Both the position numbers and the translations under genes were made by a program. Of a DNA stretch of 44,235 nt, positions 24,746 to 33,287 are shown one piece after another. Where the stretch lies: assembly GCA_947385085.1 (NCBI GenBank), contig CANDJN010000016.1, positions 1 through 44,235 on the forward strand. Reading direction: 5' to 3'. The notes beneath the pieces were generated by a model. The model did no database searches. It worked only from the letters and a program-made list of their open reading frames with translations, and was not told where the DNA came from. This stretch comes from an uncultured Erysipelotrichaceae bacterium (GTDB taxonomy: Bacteria; Bacillota_I; Bacilli_A; Erysipelotrichales; Erysipelotrichaceae). Position 1 is the stretch's first letter, and each line of letters begins with the position of its first letter.

Positions 24746-25291
24746 ATGTCACGTATCGGTAATAAAACGATTACCGTTCCTGCCGGTGTGGAAGTAAGCA
24801 TCGCAAGCGGGAACGAGGTGACTGTGAAGGGTCCGAAAGGAACTTTGACGCGTCAGTTTTCCAATTTGATGGAAATCAAACAGGAAGAAAATGAAATTAA
24901 AGTGATTCGTCCCAATGACGAAAAACACACAAAGCAATTGCACGGCACTACTCGTGCTTTGTTGCACAATATGGTTGAAGGTGTTTCCAGCGGTTTTACG
25001 AAATCGTTGGAATTGGTCGGTATCGGTTTTCGATCTGCAGTATCCGGAAATAAACTGACCTTGAATATCGGATATTCTCATCCGGTGGAATTTATCATTC
25101 CGGAAGGCTTGAAAGCCGAATGCAAATCCGCAACGGAGATTGAAATTTCCGGTATTGACAAGCAGCTAGTCGGTGAATTCGCTGCAAATGTGAGAGCCAG
25201 CAGAAAGCCGGAACCTTACAAGGGCAAGGGTGTTCGTTATAAGAACGAATATGTTCGCCGTAAGGAAGGCAAAACGGCCGGTAAGAAATAG
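24746..25291 (+). CDS. rplF: 50S ribosomal protein L6
   Basis: 181 residues. SRIGNKTITVPAGVEV at the N-terminus and KPEPYKGKGVRYKNEYVRRKEGKT at the C-terminus (core KPEPYKGKGVRY) are the family marks. L6 sits at the factor-binding site near the sarcin-ricin loop. 19 bases after rpsH. Confidence 0.97.
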   Translation: MSRIGNKTITVPAGVEVSIASGNEVTVKGPKGTLTRQFSNLMEIKQEENEIKVIRPNDEKHTKQLHGTTRALLHNMVEGVSSGFTKSLELVGIGFRSAVSGNKLTLNIGYSHPVEFIIPEGLKAECKSATEIEISGIDKQLVGEFAANVRASRKPEPYKGKGVRYKNEYVRRKEGKTAGKK

Positions 25292-25312
25292 TGGGAAAGG
25301 AGAAATTGAACA

Positions 25313-25669
25313 ATGCTTAAGAAAACTTCAAGAAATGATGAAAGACTTCGTCGTCATGCACGTGTTCGTAAAAAAATCAGCGGTACTCCTGAATGTCCCC
25401 GCTTGAATGTCTTCCGTTCAAATGCCAACATTCATGCACAGATCATTGACGATGTGAATCAAACAACACTGGCAGCCGCAAGCAGTGTTTCTCTGAAACT
25501 GGAAAACGGCGGCAATGTAGAAGCGGCGAAAAAAGTAGGCGAAGCCATTGCCAAAGCCGCTTTGGAAAAGAATATTACCAATGTGGTATTTGATCGTGGC
25601 GGCTATGTTTACCACGGTCGTGTACAGGCATTGGCCGAGGCGGCGCGAGAAGCCGGCCTGAAATTTTAG
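25313..25669 (+). CDS. rplR: 50S ribosomal protein L18
   Basis: 118 residues. RHARVRKKISGTPECPRLNV and the end VFDRGGYVYHGRVQALAEAARE are characteristic; L18 carries 5S rRNA with L5. The next gene is 12 bases away. Confidence 0.97.
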   Translation: MLKKTSRNDERLRRHARVRKKISGTPECPRLNVFRSNANIHAQIIDDVNQTTLAAASSVSLKLENGGNVEAAKKVGEAIAKAALEKNITNVVFDRGGYVYHGRVQALAEAAREAGLKF

Positions 25670-25681
25670 GAGGTAGCGCAA

Positions 25682-26191
25682 ATGGAACGTAAACCAAGAA
25701 GAGATCAGCGTGAAAAAGAATTCGAAGAACGCGTTGTGACGATCAACCGTGTAACAAAAGTAGTAAAAGGTGGACGCCGTTTCCGTTTTGCCGCTCTTGT
25801 TGTAATCGGTGATAAAAAAGGCCGCGTGGGCTTTGGAACCGGTAAGGCAAACGAAGTTCCCGATGCGATTAAGAAAGCGGTGGAGGACGCAAAGAAAAAC
25901 GTCTTTACCGTACCGATTATCAACGGAACGATTCCTCATGATATTACCGGAACATACGGTGCGGGTGAAGTGTTCATCCGTCCGGCATCCGAAGGTACCG
26001 GTGTAATTGCCGGCGGCGCTGTGCGTGCCGTTGTGGAATTGGCCGGAATCAATGATATTTTGACGAAATGCATCGGCAGTCGTACGCCGATCAATATGGT
26101 CCGCGCAACGATTGATGCGTTGAAGAATTTGAGAACAATTGAGGATGTAGCAGCACTCCGTGGTAAAAAACCAGAAGAAATTCGCGGTTAA
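25682..26191 (+). CDS. rpsE: 30S ribosomal protein S5
   Basis: 169 residues. The double-stranded-RNA-binding N-domain (RVTKVVKGGRRFRFAALVV) and the C-domain RPASEGTGVIAGGAVRAV are clear. S5 supports decoding accuracy and mRNA unwinding. Only 14 bases separate it from rplO, so rpmD, which lies here in most Firmicutes, is absent. Confidence 0.98.
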   Translation: MERKPRRDQREKEFEERVVTINRVTKVVKGGRRFRFAALVVIGDKKGRVGFGTGKANEVPDAIKKAVEDAKKNVFTVPIINGTIPHDITGTYGAGEVFIRPASEGTGVIAGGAVRAVVELAGINDILTKCIGSRTPINMVRATIDALKNLRTIEDVAALRGKKPEEIRG

Positions 26192-26205
26192 TAGGAGGAT
26201 TAGAC

Positions 26206-26646
26206 ATGAAATTACATGAAATGAAGTATAATGAAGGAGCCCGCAGTAAACGCAACCGTGTTGGTCGTGGGCCTGCATCCGGCAACGGCAAAACGGCCGG
26301 AAAAGGTCACAAGGGTCAGAACGCTCGCAGCGGCGGCGGTGTACGCTTGGGCTTTGAAGGTGGTCAGACACCGTTGGCACGTCGTTTGCCAAAACGCGGT
26401 TTCACCAATTTCGCACGCAAGGAATACGCGATCGTTAATGTAGAAAGCCTGAATCGCTTTGAGAATGGCACCGAAGTAACTCCGGAACTATTAATCGAAT
26501 GCGGTCTTGTGAAAAAGGAATTGAACGGAATCAAAATTCTGGGACAGGGCGAATTAGAGAAGAAGCTGACGGTGAAGGCAAACAAATTCTCCAAAAGCGC
26601 TGTCGCTGTGATTGAACAAGCAGGCGGTACTACCGAGGTAATTTAA
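26206..26646 (+). CDS. rplO: 50S ribosomal protein L15
   Basis: 146 residues. The glycine/arginine-rich start (KRNRVGRGPASGNGKTAGKG) and RLPKRGFTNFARKEYAIVN are typical. L15 is a late 50S assembly protein. It ends one base before the secY ATG, so secY is probably read by coupling. Confidence 0.97.
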   Translation: MKLHEMKYNEGARSKRNRVGRGPASGNGKTAGKGHKGQNARSGGGVRLGFEGGQTPLARRLPKRGFTNFARKEYAIVNVESLNRFENGTEVTPELLIECGLVKKELNGIKILGQGELEKKLTVKANKFSKSAVAVIEQAGGTTEVI

Positions 26647-26647
26647 T

Positions 26648-27949
26648 ATGTTCGCCACATTCATCAGCATGCTCAAAAATAAAGAAATACGCAATCGTAT
26701 ACTCTTTACCCTTGCCATGCTGTTCATCTTTCGCTTCGGAGCGGCCATCACCGTTCCGGGCGTGAATACTGCAGAGCTGTTGAGCGGCGCCAATGATAAT
26801 TCACTCATTGCGATGATGAATTTGCTGGGTGGCGGTGGTTTGGAACAGCTATCCATCTTCGCGCTGGGTGTTGGCCCTTATATCACATCATCCATTATTA
26901 TTCAGCTGTTATCTATGGATGTCATTCCGGCTTTGACTGAATTAAGCAAAGGCGGGGCGAACGGACGCAAGCAGTTAGATCGTTATACGCGCTACTTAGC
27001 TGTGCTTTTATCCTTTGTACAGGGTTTTACGATGGTGTATTCCTTCAGTAAAACCTATCCAACGCTGTTAGGAACTGATGCCATATTCGCACAGTGTTTC
27101 TATATTTCGACACTGTTAACGGCAGGTTCATTATTCCTGCTTTGGATCGGTGATCGCATCTCCATGAAGGGAATCGGCAACGGCGTATCCATCATTATTA
27201 TGGCGGGTATCGTATCGCGCTTGCCGCATCAGTTCACCACTGTATATCAGTCCTTAGTAGGTTCACAGGATAGCAGCGCTATGTTCGGCGGACTGTTGAA
27301 TTTCGGCTTGTTTATCCTCTGTTATGTATTAATCTTGGTATTTGTGGTATTCATGCAGCTGGCAGAACGCAAAATACCGATTCAGTATACAAGCAGTACG
27401 GTACAGACACGCAAGAACGATATGACATATTTGCCGCTCAAAATCAATTCGGCCAGCGTCATTCCGGTGATCTTTGCCTCCGCTGTGATGGTAGCGCCGT
27501 TACAGATCGCACGCTTCTTCTTCGCTGAAGGAGATAACGTGCTTGTAACAATGACGCGCTTCATGGGGTTGACAACGCCGGAAAGCTTGACAATCTATGT
27601 CATTTTGATTCTGTTGTTTACTTTTTTCTACACGAAGCTGCAAGTGGATCCGGAAAAAATCGCCGAAAATCTCGGCAAATCGGGAGCCTATATTCCCGGT
27701 GTTCGTCCGGGCAGTGAAACCAAAGAATATGTTACAAAGGTCTTGAACCGAATCACCGTCTTGGGTGCGATCGGTCTTGCCTTTATCGCGGTACTGCCGC
27801 ATGCCTTGCCGCTGTTTACCTCATTGCCGCAGTCCATGGGACTGGGCGGAACCGGTGTCATCATTGTCGTCGGTGTCGCAATGGAAACAGTGAAACAACT
27901 GGAAGGGCAATTGACTCAGAAATCCTATCGAGGTTTTATCACAAGGTAG
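26648..27949 (+). CDS. secY: Protein translocase subunit SecY
   Basis: 433 residues and ten membrane helices: the channel of the Sec translocon that exports unfolded proteins and inserts membrane proteins. RFGAAITVPGVN, GVGPYITSSIIIQLL (the plug/lateral-gate region) and the cytoplasmic loop motif KIPIQYTSS are seen. The C-terminal part contains the PGVRPG sequence and the loop that contacts SecA and ribosomes. The ATG follows the rplO stop by one base, with only a short GAGG as ribosome binding site. Confidence 0.98.
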   Translation: MFATFISMLKNKEIRNRILFTLAMLFIFRFGAAITVPGVNTAELLSGANDNSLIAMMNLLGGGGLEQLSIFALGVGPYITSSIIIQLLSMDVIPALTELSKGGANGRKQLDRYTRYLAVLLSFVQGFTMVYSFSKTYPTLLGTDAIFAQCFYISTLLTAGSLFLLWIGDRISMKGIGNGVSIIIMAGIVSRLPHQFTTVYQSLVGSQDSSAMFGGLLNFGLFILCYVLILVFVVFMQLAERKIPIQYTSSTVQTRKNDMTYLPLKINSASVIPVIFASAVMVAPLQIARFFFAEGDNVLVTMTRFMGLTTPESLTIYVILILLFTFFYTKLQVDPEKIAENLGKSGAYIPGVRPGSETKEYVTKVLNRITVLGAIGLAFIAVLPHALPLFTSLPQSMGLGGTGVIIVVGVAMETVKQLEGQLTQKSYRGFITR

Positions 27950-27961
27950 AAGGTGAAACTT

Positions 27962-28621
27962 ATGAACATTCTGATTATGGGGGGGCCTGGCGCCGGAAAG
28001 GGCACCATGTCAGCCAGAATCGTAACGAAATACCACGTCAATCATATCTCCACCGGAGATATCTTCCGCAGTGAAATCGGTATGGGCACCGAGCTGGGTT
28101 TAGCAGCGAAGGGCTATATCGAAAAAGGATTACTCGTTCCGGATGAAATTACCAACGGAATGGTAAAGAACTATCTGGAACATCTCAGTGATCGAAAATC
28201 CGGCTTTTTGCTGGATGGTTATCCGCGTACATTGGATCAGGCAGTCGCTTTTGATAAGTTGTCTGTCGGTACGATGATGGCAATTGATATTGTCATTGCC
28301 ATGGAAATACCGTTTGCGGTATTGGCAAAGCGGATTACCGGCCGCCGCTTATGCAAGGGCTGCGGCGCAATTTATCACATCGAATCACAGCCGCCTCGCA
28401 AAGCAGGGATCTGTGATCAATGCGGCGAACCACTCTATCAGCGCAAGGATGATACGGTGGAAAGCCTGAATGTGCGTCTGGAGGAATATACAAAACAGAC
28501 ACAGCCGGTTTTAGACTTCTATGAAGCAAAGGGACTGGTAAAACATATCAATGCCGATCAGCCGATTGAAAAAGTATGGGCGGATGTGGCATCGGTCTTA
28601 GACTGTCATTCCTACGTTTAA
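27962..28621 (+). CDS. adk: Adenylate kinase, zinc-type
   Basis: 219 residues. It interconverts ATP plus AMP and two ADP. The P-loop GGPGAGKGT, the AMP-binding DGYPRT and a long LID with two CxxC pairs (LCKGCGAIYH, ICDQCGEPLY) define the zinc-binding Gram-positive form. The ATG at 27962 is 6 bases from AGGTG; a GTG at 27953 overlaps that site. Normally map follows adk, but here a 294-base gap precedes infA. Confidence 0.97.
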   Translation: MNILIMGGPGAGKGTMSARIVTKYHVNHISTGDIFRSEIGMGTELGLAAKGYIEKGLLVPDEITNGMVKNYLEHLSDRKSGFLLDGYPRTLDQAVAFDKLSVGTMMAIDIVIAMEIPFAVLAKRITGRRLCKGCGAIYHIESQPPRKAGICDQCGEPLYQRKDDTVESLNVRLEEYTKQTQPVLDFYEAKGLVKHINADQPIEKVWADVASVLDCHSYV

Positions 28622-28647
28622 GATCGAATCTCATCAGAAAACAGATT

Positions 28648-28666
28648 GCAGGTGCAATGCACCTGC
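28648..28666. other. Perfect hairpin after adk without a U-run
   Basis: GCAGGTGC-AAT-GCACCTGC, an 8-base perfect stem 27 bases after the adk stop. No run of T follows, so it is not a standard terminator; it could be a processing or 3'-stabilising hairpin between adk and the infA promoter. Confidence 0.5.
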
Positions 28667-28773
28667 CTTCCTGCTTTCGGATGAAGCTGTATGATATATG
28701 ATCCGATCGACAACAGATATTAGCGATACTCATGAATATTTTGGATTTCTTGACGATTCTGCTTGAGAAATAC

Positions 28774-28803
28774 TGGACGAACAGGCATAAAATCTGATAC
28801 AAT
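28774..28803 (+). promoter_or_regulatory. Internal promoter before infA
   Basis: Extended -10 TGATACAAT (TACAAT 28798-28803) with -35-like TGGACG (28774-28779), 18 bases apart. The gap between adk and infA is unusually long, consistent with a separate start for the alpha block. The RNA leader (about 28810-28915) contains CAGTCTG and CAGACTG that can pair across a 46-base loop. Confidence 0.55.
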
Positions 28804-28915
28804 ATACAAAGGCAGGTTTTTTCGTGTTTAACGCGCAGTCTGCCGGGGAAGTATCTAACTGATATCTTTCTAATTGCCAGACTGGCAGAAATCAATAAGG
28901 AGGAACATCCATCAT

Positions 28916-29134
28916 ATGGGTAAGCAAGATGTTATTGAGATCGATGGCGTAGTCGAAGATACTTTGCCAAATGCACAATTTAAAGTGAAACTGGAAAACG
29001 GACACGAAATTTTGGCTCACGTTTCCGGTAAAATCCGTATGCATTACATTCGCATTTTACCGGGTGATCGTGTCACCGTAGAGATTTCACCCTATGATTT
29101 AACACGTGGGCGTATTACATTCCGACACAAATAG
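28916..29134 (+). CDS. infA: Translation initiation factor IF-1
   Basis: 72 residues, the exact family length, one OB fold: MGKQDVIEIDGVVEDTLPNA, then LENGHEILAHVSGKIRMH and the end RGRITFRHK. IF-1 occupies the ribosomal A site during initiation. The AAGGAGG is 12 bases before the ATG, rather long, but no better start exists and the length fits exactly. Confidence 0.98.
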   Translation: MGKQDVIEIDGVVEDTLPNAQFKVKLENGHEILAHVSGKIRMHYIRILPGDRVTVEISPYDLTRGRITFRHK

Positions 29135-29156
29135 TCGTGAATAAGGAGGGAAACGC

Positions 29157-29273
29157 ATGAAAGTAAGACCGTCTGTCAAACCAATATGCGATAAGTGCCG
29201 TGTCATTAAACGAAAAGGTCGCGTTATGGTAATTTGTGAAAACCCAAAACATAAGCAAAGACAAGGAAATTAA
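29157..29273 (+). CDS. rpmJ: 50S ribosomal protein L36
   Basis: A 38-residue gene: MKVRPSVKPICDKCRVIKRK at the start, ending KHKQRQGN. It has the zinc-ribbon ligands C11, C14, C27 and H32, the zinc-containing form. AAGGAGGG precedes the ATG by 7 bases. It sits in its normal place between infA and rpsM, 22 and 18 bases from them. Confidence 0.97.
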   Translation: MKVRPSVKPICDKCRVIKRKGRVMVICENPKHKQRQGN

Positions 29274-29291
29274 TGGAGGTGTAATTGCATA

Positions 29292-29657
29292 ATGGCTCGT
29301 ATTGCAGGTGTTGATATTCCACGCGATAAGCGTGTCGTAGTATCATTAACGTATATTTATGGCATCGGCCGTTCTACGGCTGAGAGCATTTTGGCGAAAT
29401 GCAAAATCAGTGAGGATGTTCGCGTAAAGGATCTGACTGATGAGCAGGTAAACGCCATCCGCGGTGAAGTGGATAAGATCAAAGTCGAGGGTGATCTGCG
29501 CCGTGAAGTGAATTTAAACATTAAACGTCTGATGGAAATCGGATGCTATCGTGGTATCCGCCATCGTAAAGGCTTACCGGTACGCGGACAGCGTACCAAA
29601 ACCAACGCACGTACCCGCAAGGGTCCGGCTCGTGCTGTTGCAGGTAAGAAGAAATAG
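29292..29657 (+). CDS. rpsM: 30S ribosomal protein S13
   Basis: 121 residues. ARIAGVDIPRDKRVVVSLTY, GIGRSTAE and the basic tail RGQRTKTNARTRKGP are diagnostic. S13 makes intersubunit bridges in the head and contacts the P-site tRNA. SD GGAGGTG, some 10 bases before the ATG. Confidence 0.98.
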   Translation: MARIAGVDIPRDKRVVVSLTYIYGIGRSTAESILAKCKISEDVRVKDLTDEQVNAIRGEVDKIKVEGDLRREVNLNIKRLMEIGCYRGIRHRKGLPVRGQRTKTNARTRKGPARAVAGKKK

Positions 29658-29680
29658 GACGATAGGAGGAAAAAACGACA

Positions 29681-30073
29681 ATGGCGAAAGGTAAAACAGG
29701 TGCAAGAAAGCGTCGTGTCCGCAAGAATATTGCGCGCGGTGTAGCACATATACATTCAACTTTTAATAATACGATCGTTACGATTACAGACGACAGCGGC
29801 AATGCCGTTGCTTGGTCCAGTGCCGGTGCGCTCGGATTCAAAGGATCTCGTAAATCAACTCCGTACGCTGCACAGATGGCCGGGGAAGCGGCTGGGAAAG
29901 CAGCGATTGAAAACGGTATGAAAACCGTATCGGTAAACGTAAAGGGTCCAGGTCCGGGACGTGAAGCAGCGGTAAGAGCATTGCAGGTTGCCGGATTGGA
30001 AATCAGCATGATTAACGATGTGACGCCGATTCCGCATAACGGATGCCGTCCACCGAAACGTCCGCGTGGATAA
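29681..30073 (+). CDS. rpsK: 30S ribosomal protein S11
   Basis: 130 residues. GVAHIHSTFNNTIVTITD and the C-terminal DVTPIPHNGCRPPKRPRG are the family signature. S11 forms the platform with S6 and S18 and contacts the Shine-Dalgarno helix. AGGAGG lies before the ATG. Confidence 0.98.
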   Translation: MAKGKTGARKRRVRKNIARGVAHIHSTFNNTIVTITDDSGNAVAWSSAGALGFKGSRKSTPYAAQMAGEAAGKAAIENGMKTVSVNVKGPGPGREAAVRALQVAGLEISMINDVTPIPHNGCRPPKRPRG

Positions 30074-30099
30074 AACAACTTTGATCGAGGAGGTACAGC

Positions 30100-31059
30100 A
30101 TGGAAAAATTCGAACGTGCAAATTTTGAAGTCAAAGAATATGTAGAGTCTGAGCATTATGGCAAGTTTGTATTAGAGCCTTTAGAGAGAGGCTTTGGCGT
30201 TACGATTGGAAATGCATTAAGACGTGTTTTGCTCTCCTCATTACCGGGAGGTGCCGTATTCTCAATCAAAGTGGACGGTGTTTATCATGAGTTCACAGCG
30301 ATTCCGGGCATTGTGGAAGACGTCACAGCCATCATTTTGAATATCAAGACGCTGATCATGAAAATTCAGGATGATGAGGTTTATACGCTTCGTATTTCCA
30401 AGCAAGGCCCCGGAGAAGTATGCGGTGCGGATATTATCTGTCCGGACGGTGTGGAAATCCTGAATAAGGATTTACATATCTGTACGCTGGAAGAAGGCGG
30501 ATCATTGGAAATGGAACTGCAGGCGCGCGTGGGACGCGGCTATGTCAGCGCCGATACGAATAAATCTTTGTATCAGTCCCAGAATCAGCCGTTGGGTACT
30601 ATTTATACGGATTCCATTTATACTCCGATTGATCGGGTGTCATATAATGTAGAACCGACTCGGGTCGGACAAAATGCAAAATACGATAAAGTGGAGCTGG
30701 AAATCTGGACCGATGGTTCAATCACTCCGGTGGAATCCATTGCTTTAGCGGCAAAGATTCTCATCGATCACTTGGAACTTTTAACAAATGTTCACGAACA
30801 GGTGAATGAGATGGAATCACTGATGAAGGAAGCACAAGGAGAAACCCAGAACAAAGGTCTCGTTATGATGATCGAGGATCTGGATTTGTCAGTGCGTTCG
30901 TATAACTGCCTGAAACGGGCCGGCATTCAAACGGTTGAGGAATTAACCCAGAAAACCGAAGATGAAATGATGCGTGTTCGTAACTTAGGTAAGAAATCAT
31001 TAAAAGAAGTCAAAGATAAAATCTATGATCTTGGTTTGAGTTTCAAATCATATGAATAG
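30100..31059 (+). CDS. rpoA: DNA-directed RNA polymerase subunit alpha
   Basis: 319 residues. The N-domain that dimerises and begins RNA polymerase assembly includes LEPLERGFGVTIGNALRRVL; the C-domain has the UP-element/activator-binding LDLSVRSYNCLKRAGI and VRNLGKKSLKEVKDKI. Location between rpsK and rplQ is universal in Firmicutes. AGGAGG is 7 bases before the ATG. Confidence 0.98.
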   Translation: MEKFERANFEVKEYVESEHYGKFVLEPLERGFGVTIGNALRRVLLSSLPGGAVFSIKVDGVYHEFTAIPGIVEDVTAIILNIKTLIMKIQDDEVYTLRISKQGPGEVCGADIICPDGVEILNKDLHICTLEEGGSLEMELQARVGRGYVSADTNKSLYQSQNQPLGTIYTDSIYTPIDRVSYNVEPTRVGQNAKYDKVELEIWTDGSITPVESIALAAKILIDHLELLTNVHEQVNEMESLMKEAQGETQNKGLVMMIEDLDLSVRSYNCLKRAGIQTVEELTQKTEDEMMRVRNLGKKSLKEVKDKIYDLGLSFKSYE

Positions 31060-31082
31060 CGCAAAAGGGAGGTTAAATACCA

Positions 31083-31448
31083 ATGTGGAATCGTAAATTA
31101 GGACGTACTGCCGACCATCGTAAAGCATTACTGCGCAATATGGCAACATCTCTGATCATTCACGGGCAAATGGAAACGACGGAGATGAAAGCCAAAGAAC
31201 TTTCTGCGGTAGCGGATGAGTTGGTTACGTTGGCAAAACGCGGCGATTTACATGCTCGTCGCCAGGCCGCAAGCTATGTACGCGATGTGGTAGCGGATGA
31301 AAAGACAGGACAGACAGCACTGCAGAAGCTGTTCACTGAAATCGGTCCGCTTTACGCTGATCGCAGCGGCGGATATACTCGTGTAGTAAAAACAAGATTA
31401 CGCCGCGGTGACAGTGCGCCGATGGCAATTATTGAATTCGTAAAATAA
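31083..31448 (+). CDS. rplQ: 50S ribosomal protein L17
   Basis: 121 residues. WNRKLGRTADHRKALLRNM and the end GGYTRVVKTRLRRGDSAPMA are typical. L17 lies around the tunnel exit. Last gene of the cluster; its TAA stop (31446-31448) already forms part of the terminator stem. Confidence 0.98.
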   Translation: MWNRKLGRTADHRKALLRNMATSLIIHGQMETTEMKAKELSAVADELVTLAKRGDLHARRQAASYVRDVVADEKTGQTALQKLFTEIGPLYADRSGGYTRVVKTRLRRGDSAPMAIIEFVK

Positions 31449-31469
31449 TCCGTGCAAACGGATTTTTTT
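31447..31469 (+). terminator. Terminator of the S10-spc-alpha cluster
   Basis: AATCCGT-GCAA-ACGGATT, a perfect 7-base stem closed by a GNRA tetraloop and followed by more T. The first two bases belong to the rplQ stop codon. Confidence 0.9.
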
Positions 31470-31569
31470 ATGTCAGGAAGCAGTGATATTGTTAAATTCT
31501 ATCACCAAGATTTTTTATGATGTTTTACATCCTTACTGACTGACTTTCATTATGAGATAAAGTGAAATA

Positions 31570-31578
31570 TGTTATAAT
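31570..31578 (+). promoter_or_regulatory. Possible extended -10 promoter of the VanY-like gene
   Basis: TG-T-TATAAT at 31570-31578, with no good -35. A second TATAAT lies at 31609-31614 but its best -35 is 20 bases away. One of the two probably drives the carboxypeptidase gene. Confidence 0.4.
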
Positions 31579-31643
31579 AACGTTGAATGAATTCTAATAG
31601 CGACTTCATATAATGTTAAGATAGAATAAAGGAGCGAGCGTTT

Positions 31644-32621
31644 ATGAAAAAAAGAAGACGCATTTACCTAGTAATCATCGGCATTATTCTTGTGATTCTA
31701 TTGGTTATTATTGGCATATGGTGGTTTCTTGATAATCAAAAGGAGAATCAACCACCGCGAATCACATTAAAGAGTGAAATGGTTTCGCTCTATGTCGATG
31801 ACGAATGGGATCCTGACTCCTATATTCAATCTGTGGAGGATCTTGAAGATGGCAAGCTGAAAAAAAGTGATACCGGTAAGGCAAAAAGCAGCTACTGGTA
31901 TATCAGTGATGTGGATATAAGCAAGGCTGGGGAGTATACATTGCGTATTATTGCGATGGATCAGGATGAATCCATGACTTCACAAACAATCAAGGTTACC
32001 GTAAAGGAGCGCTCCCAGACATCGAACTCTGATTCAAAGCCGAAGGAAGAACCGAATGATAGTGATTCTGTGCCCGCAAACAATAACGGCGGCTACGATG
32101 AGAATATTGATCCGCATCAGGCAGAGCCGTTTTATGTGAATGGCATCTTGCTGGTGAATAAAAGACATCCGCTTCCTCCAAGCTTCGGTGCACTGGATTC
32201 AACGGCTGCCGCGGCCTTGGCACAATTACAGGATGCGGCGCTGGATGTCGGCTATGCCATTCCAACGGTGAGCGGCTTTCGTACCTATGATTATCAGGTT
32301 TCTTTGTATAACCGATATGTAGCTCAGGATGGACAAGCTGCCGCGGACACATATTCGGCACGGCCGGGCTTCAGTGAGCATCAAACCGGAATGGTCTTTG
32401 ACGTCGGCTCGATCGATAATAATTACGGCAATACCGCAGAAGGACAGTGGCTGGCGAAACACTGTCATGAGTTTGGCTTTATCATTCGCTATCCGCAAGG
32501 AAAGGAAAATATCACCGGATATATGTATGAGCCATGGCATATTCGTTATGTCGGAGTGAAAGCGGCAACGGAAATTTATCAGCGCGGTATTACTCTGGAG
32601 GAATATTTGGGAGTGAATTAA
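31644..32621 (+). CDS. VanY-type D-alanyl-D-alanine carboxypeptidase, membrane-anchored
   Basis: 325 residues. A basic start (MKKRRR) and one helix (about residues 7-28) anchor the protein with the rest outside. Residues about 37-120 look like a small beta-sandwich domain (DUF5011/Ig-like: PPRITLKSEMVSLYVDD), then a Ser/Pro/Asn-rich linker, then the M15B peptidase domain. Zinc ligands are H246 and D253 (GFSEHQTGMVFDV) and H299 (EPWHIRYVG) with E296 as catalytic base; SGFRTYDYQ is the family substrate-binding loop. It trims the terminal D-Ala of peptidoglycan stems. AAGGAG is 9 bases before the ATG. The O-methyltransferase gene starts one base after the stop, so they are cotranscribed. Confidence 0.92.
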   Translation: MKKRRRIYLVIIGIILVILLVIIGIWWFLDNQKENQPPRITLKSEMVSLYVDDEWDPDSYIQSVEDLEDGKLKKSDTGKAKSSYWYISDVDISKAGEYTLRIIAMDQDESMTSQTIKVTVKERSQTSNSDSKPKEEPNDSDSVPANNNGGYDENIDPHQAEPFYVNGILLVNKRHPLPPSFGALDSTAAAALAQLQDAALDVGYAIPTVSGFRTYDYQVSLYNRYVAQDGQAAADTYSARPGFSEHQTGMVFDVGSIDNNYGNTAEGQWLAKHCHEFGFIIRYPQGKENITGYMYEPWHIRYVGVKAATEIYQRGITLEEYLGVN

Positions 32622-32622
32622 T

Positions 32623-33225
32623 GTGAAGAATACAAATATATTAATAAGAGAAATGGAAGCATACGCGCATGAGCATAGCGTACCGATTATGGAGAAGGAA
32701 AGCGTCTCTTTCCTATGTGATTGGATTAGAAAGCACTCGATACAGCGGATTTTGGAAATCGGCACAGCGATTGCTTATTCTGCGATCTGCATGGCATCAT
32801 GTGATAACCAAATTAGCGTAGTCAGTGTAGAACGTGACGATGAGCGTTATGCGCAGGCAGTCAAAAATGTACAGAAAGCCGGTTTAAAGAATCGTATTAC
32901 CCTGATTCATCAGGATGCACTGGAATATGAAGCACAGGGAAAGTTTGACCTTTTGTTTATTGACGCTGCCAAGGCGCAGTATTTGAAGTTTTATGATCGC
33001 TATGAACGAAATATTCCAATTGGCGGCTACATTGTCAGTGATAATTTAAGTTTTCATGGTTTTGTGGAACACCCGGAAATCATTCGCTCCCGCCATTTGA
33101 AACAGATGGTAAGAAAGATCACTGCCTACCGTGATTTTTTAACAACAGACGAAAAACTGGACACTGAACTGATCAATGTCGGAGATGGGATTGCGATTAG
33201 TCGAAAAAAAGCTGAAAAATATTGA
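32623..33225 (+). CDS. O-methyltransferase, class I SAM-dependent (YrrM/TrmR-like)
   Basis: 200 residues beginning with GTG. The SAM-binding motif I is ILEIGTAIAYSAI, then the acidic SVERDDERY, the catalytic metal region LLFIDAAKAQYLKFY and VSDNLSFHG, the pattern of the O-methyltransferase family 3 (COMT-like). The Bacillus relative TrmR (YrrM) methylates hydroxyuridine in tRNA wobble positions, which is the best guess, but other small-molecule targets are possible. Its start is one base after the VanY-like stop and GGGAG lies just upstream. Confidence 0.85.
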   Translation: MKNTNILIREMEAYAHEHSVPIMEKESVSFLCDWIRKHSIQRILEIGTAIAYSAICMASCDNQISVVSVERDDERYAQAVKNVQKAGLKNRITLIHQDALEYEAQGKFDLLFIDAAKAQYLKFYDRYERNIPIGGYIVSDNLSFHGFVEHPEIIRSRHLKQMVRKITAYRDFLTTDEKLDTELINVGDGIAISRKKAEKY

Positions 33226-33253
33226 ATTTAAGGGTTAAAAAGACCGTAACATG

Positions 33254-33262
33254 TGGTACAAT
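33254..33262 (+). promoter_or_regulatory. Extended -10 promoter of the RraB-like gene
   Basis: TG-G-TACAAT (33254-33262); the -35 region (GTTAAA, 17 bases upstream) is poor, as is common with extended -10 promoters. Confidence 0.5.
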
Positions 33263-33287
33263 AATAATAAGAAAGTGGTGATTTAGG

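Noticed and set aside
25418..26392. Long open frame on the minus strand opposite rplR, rpsE and rplO (324 codons), and a similar one at 19268-20263
   Set aside because: Both are mirror images of highly expressed ribosomal genes with biased codons; no ribosome binding site, no recognisable protein.
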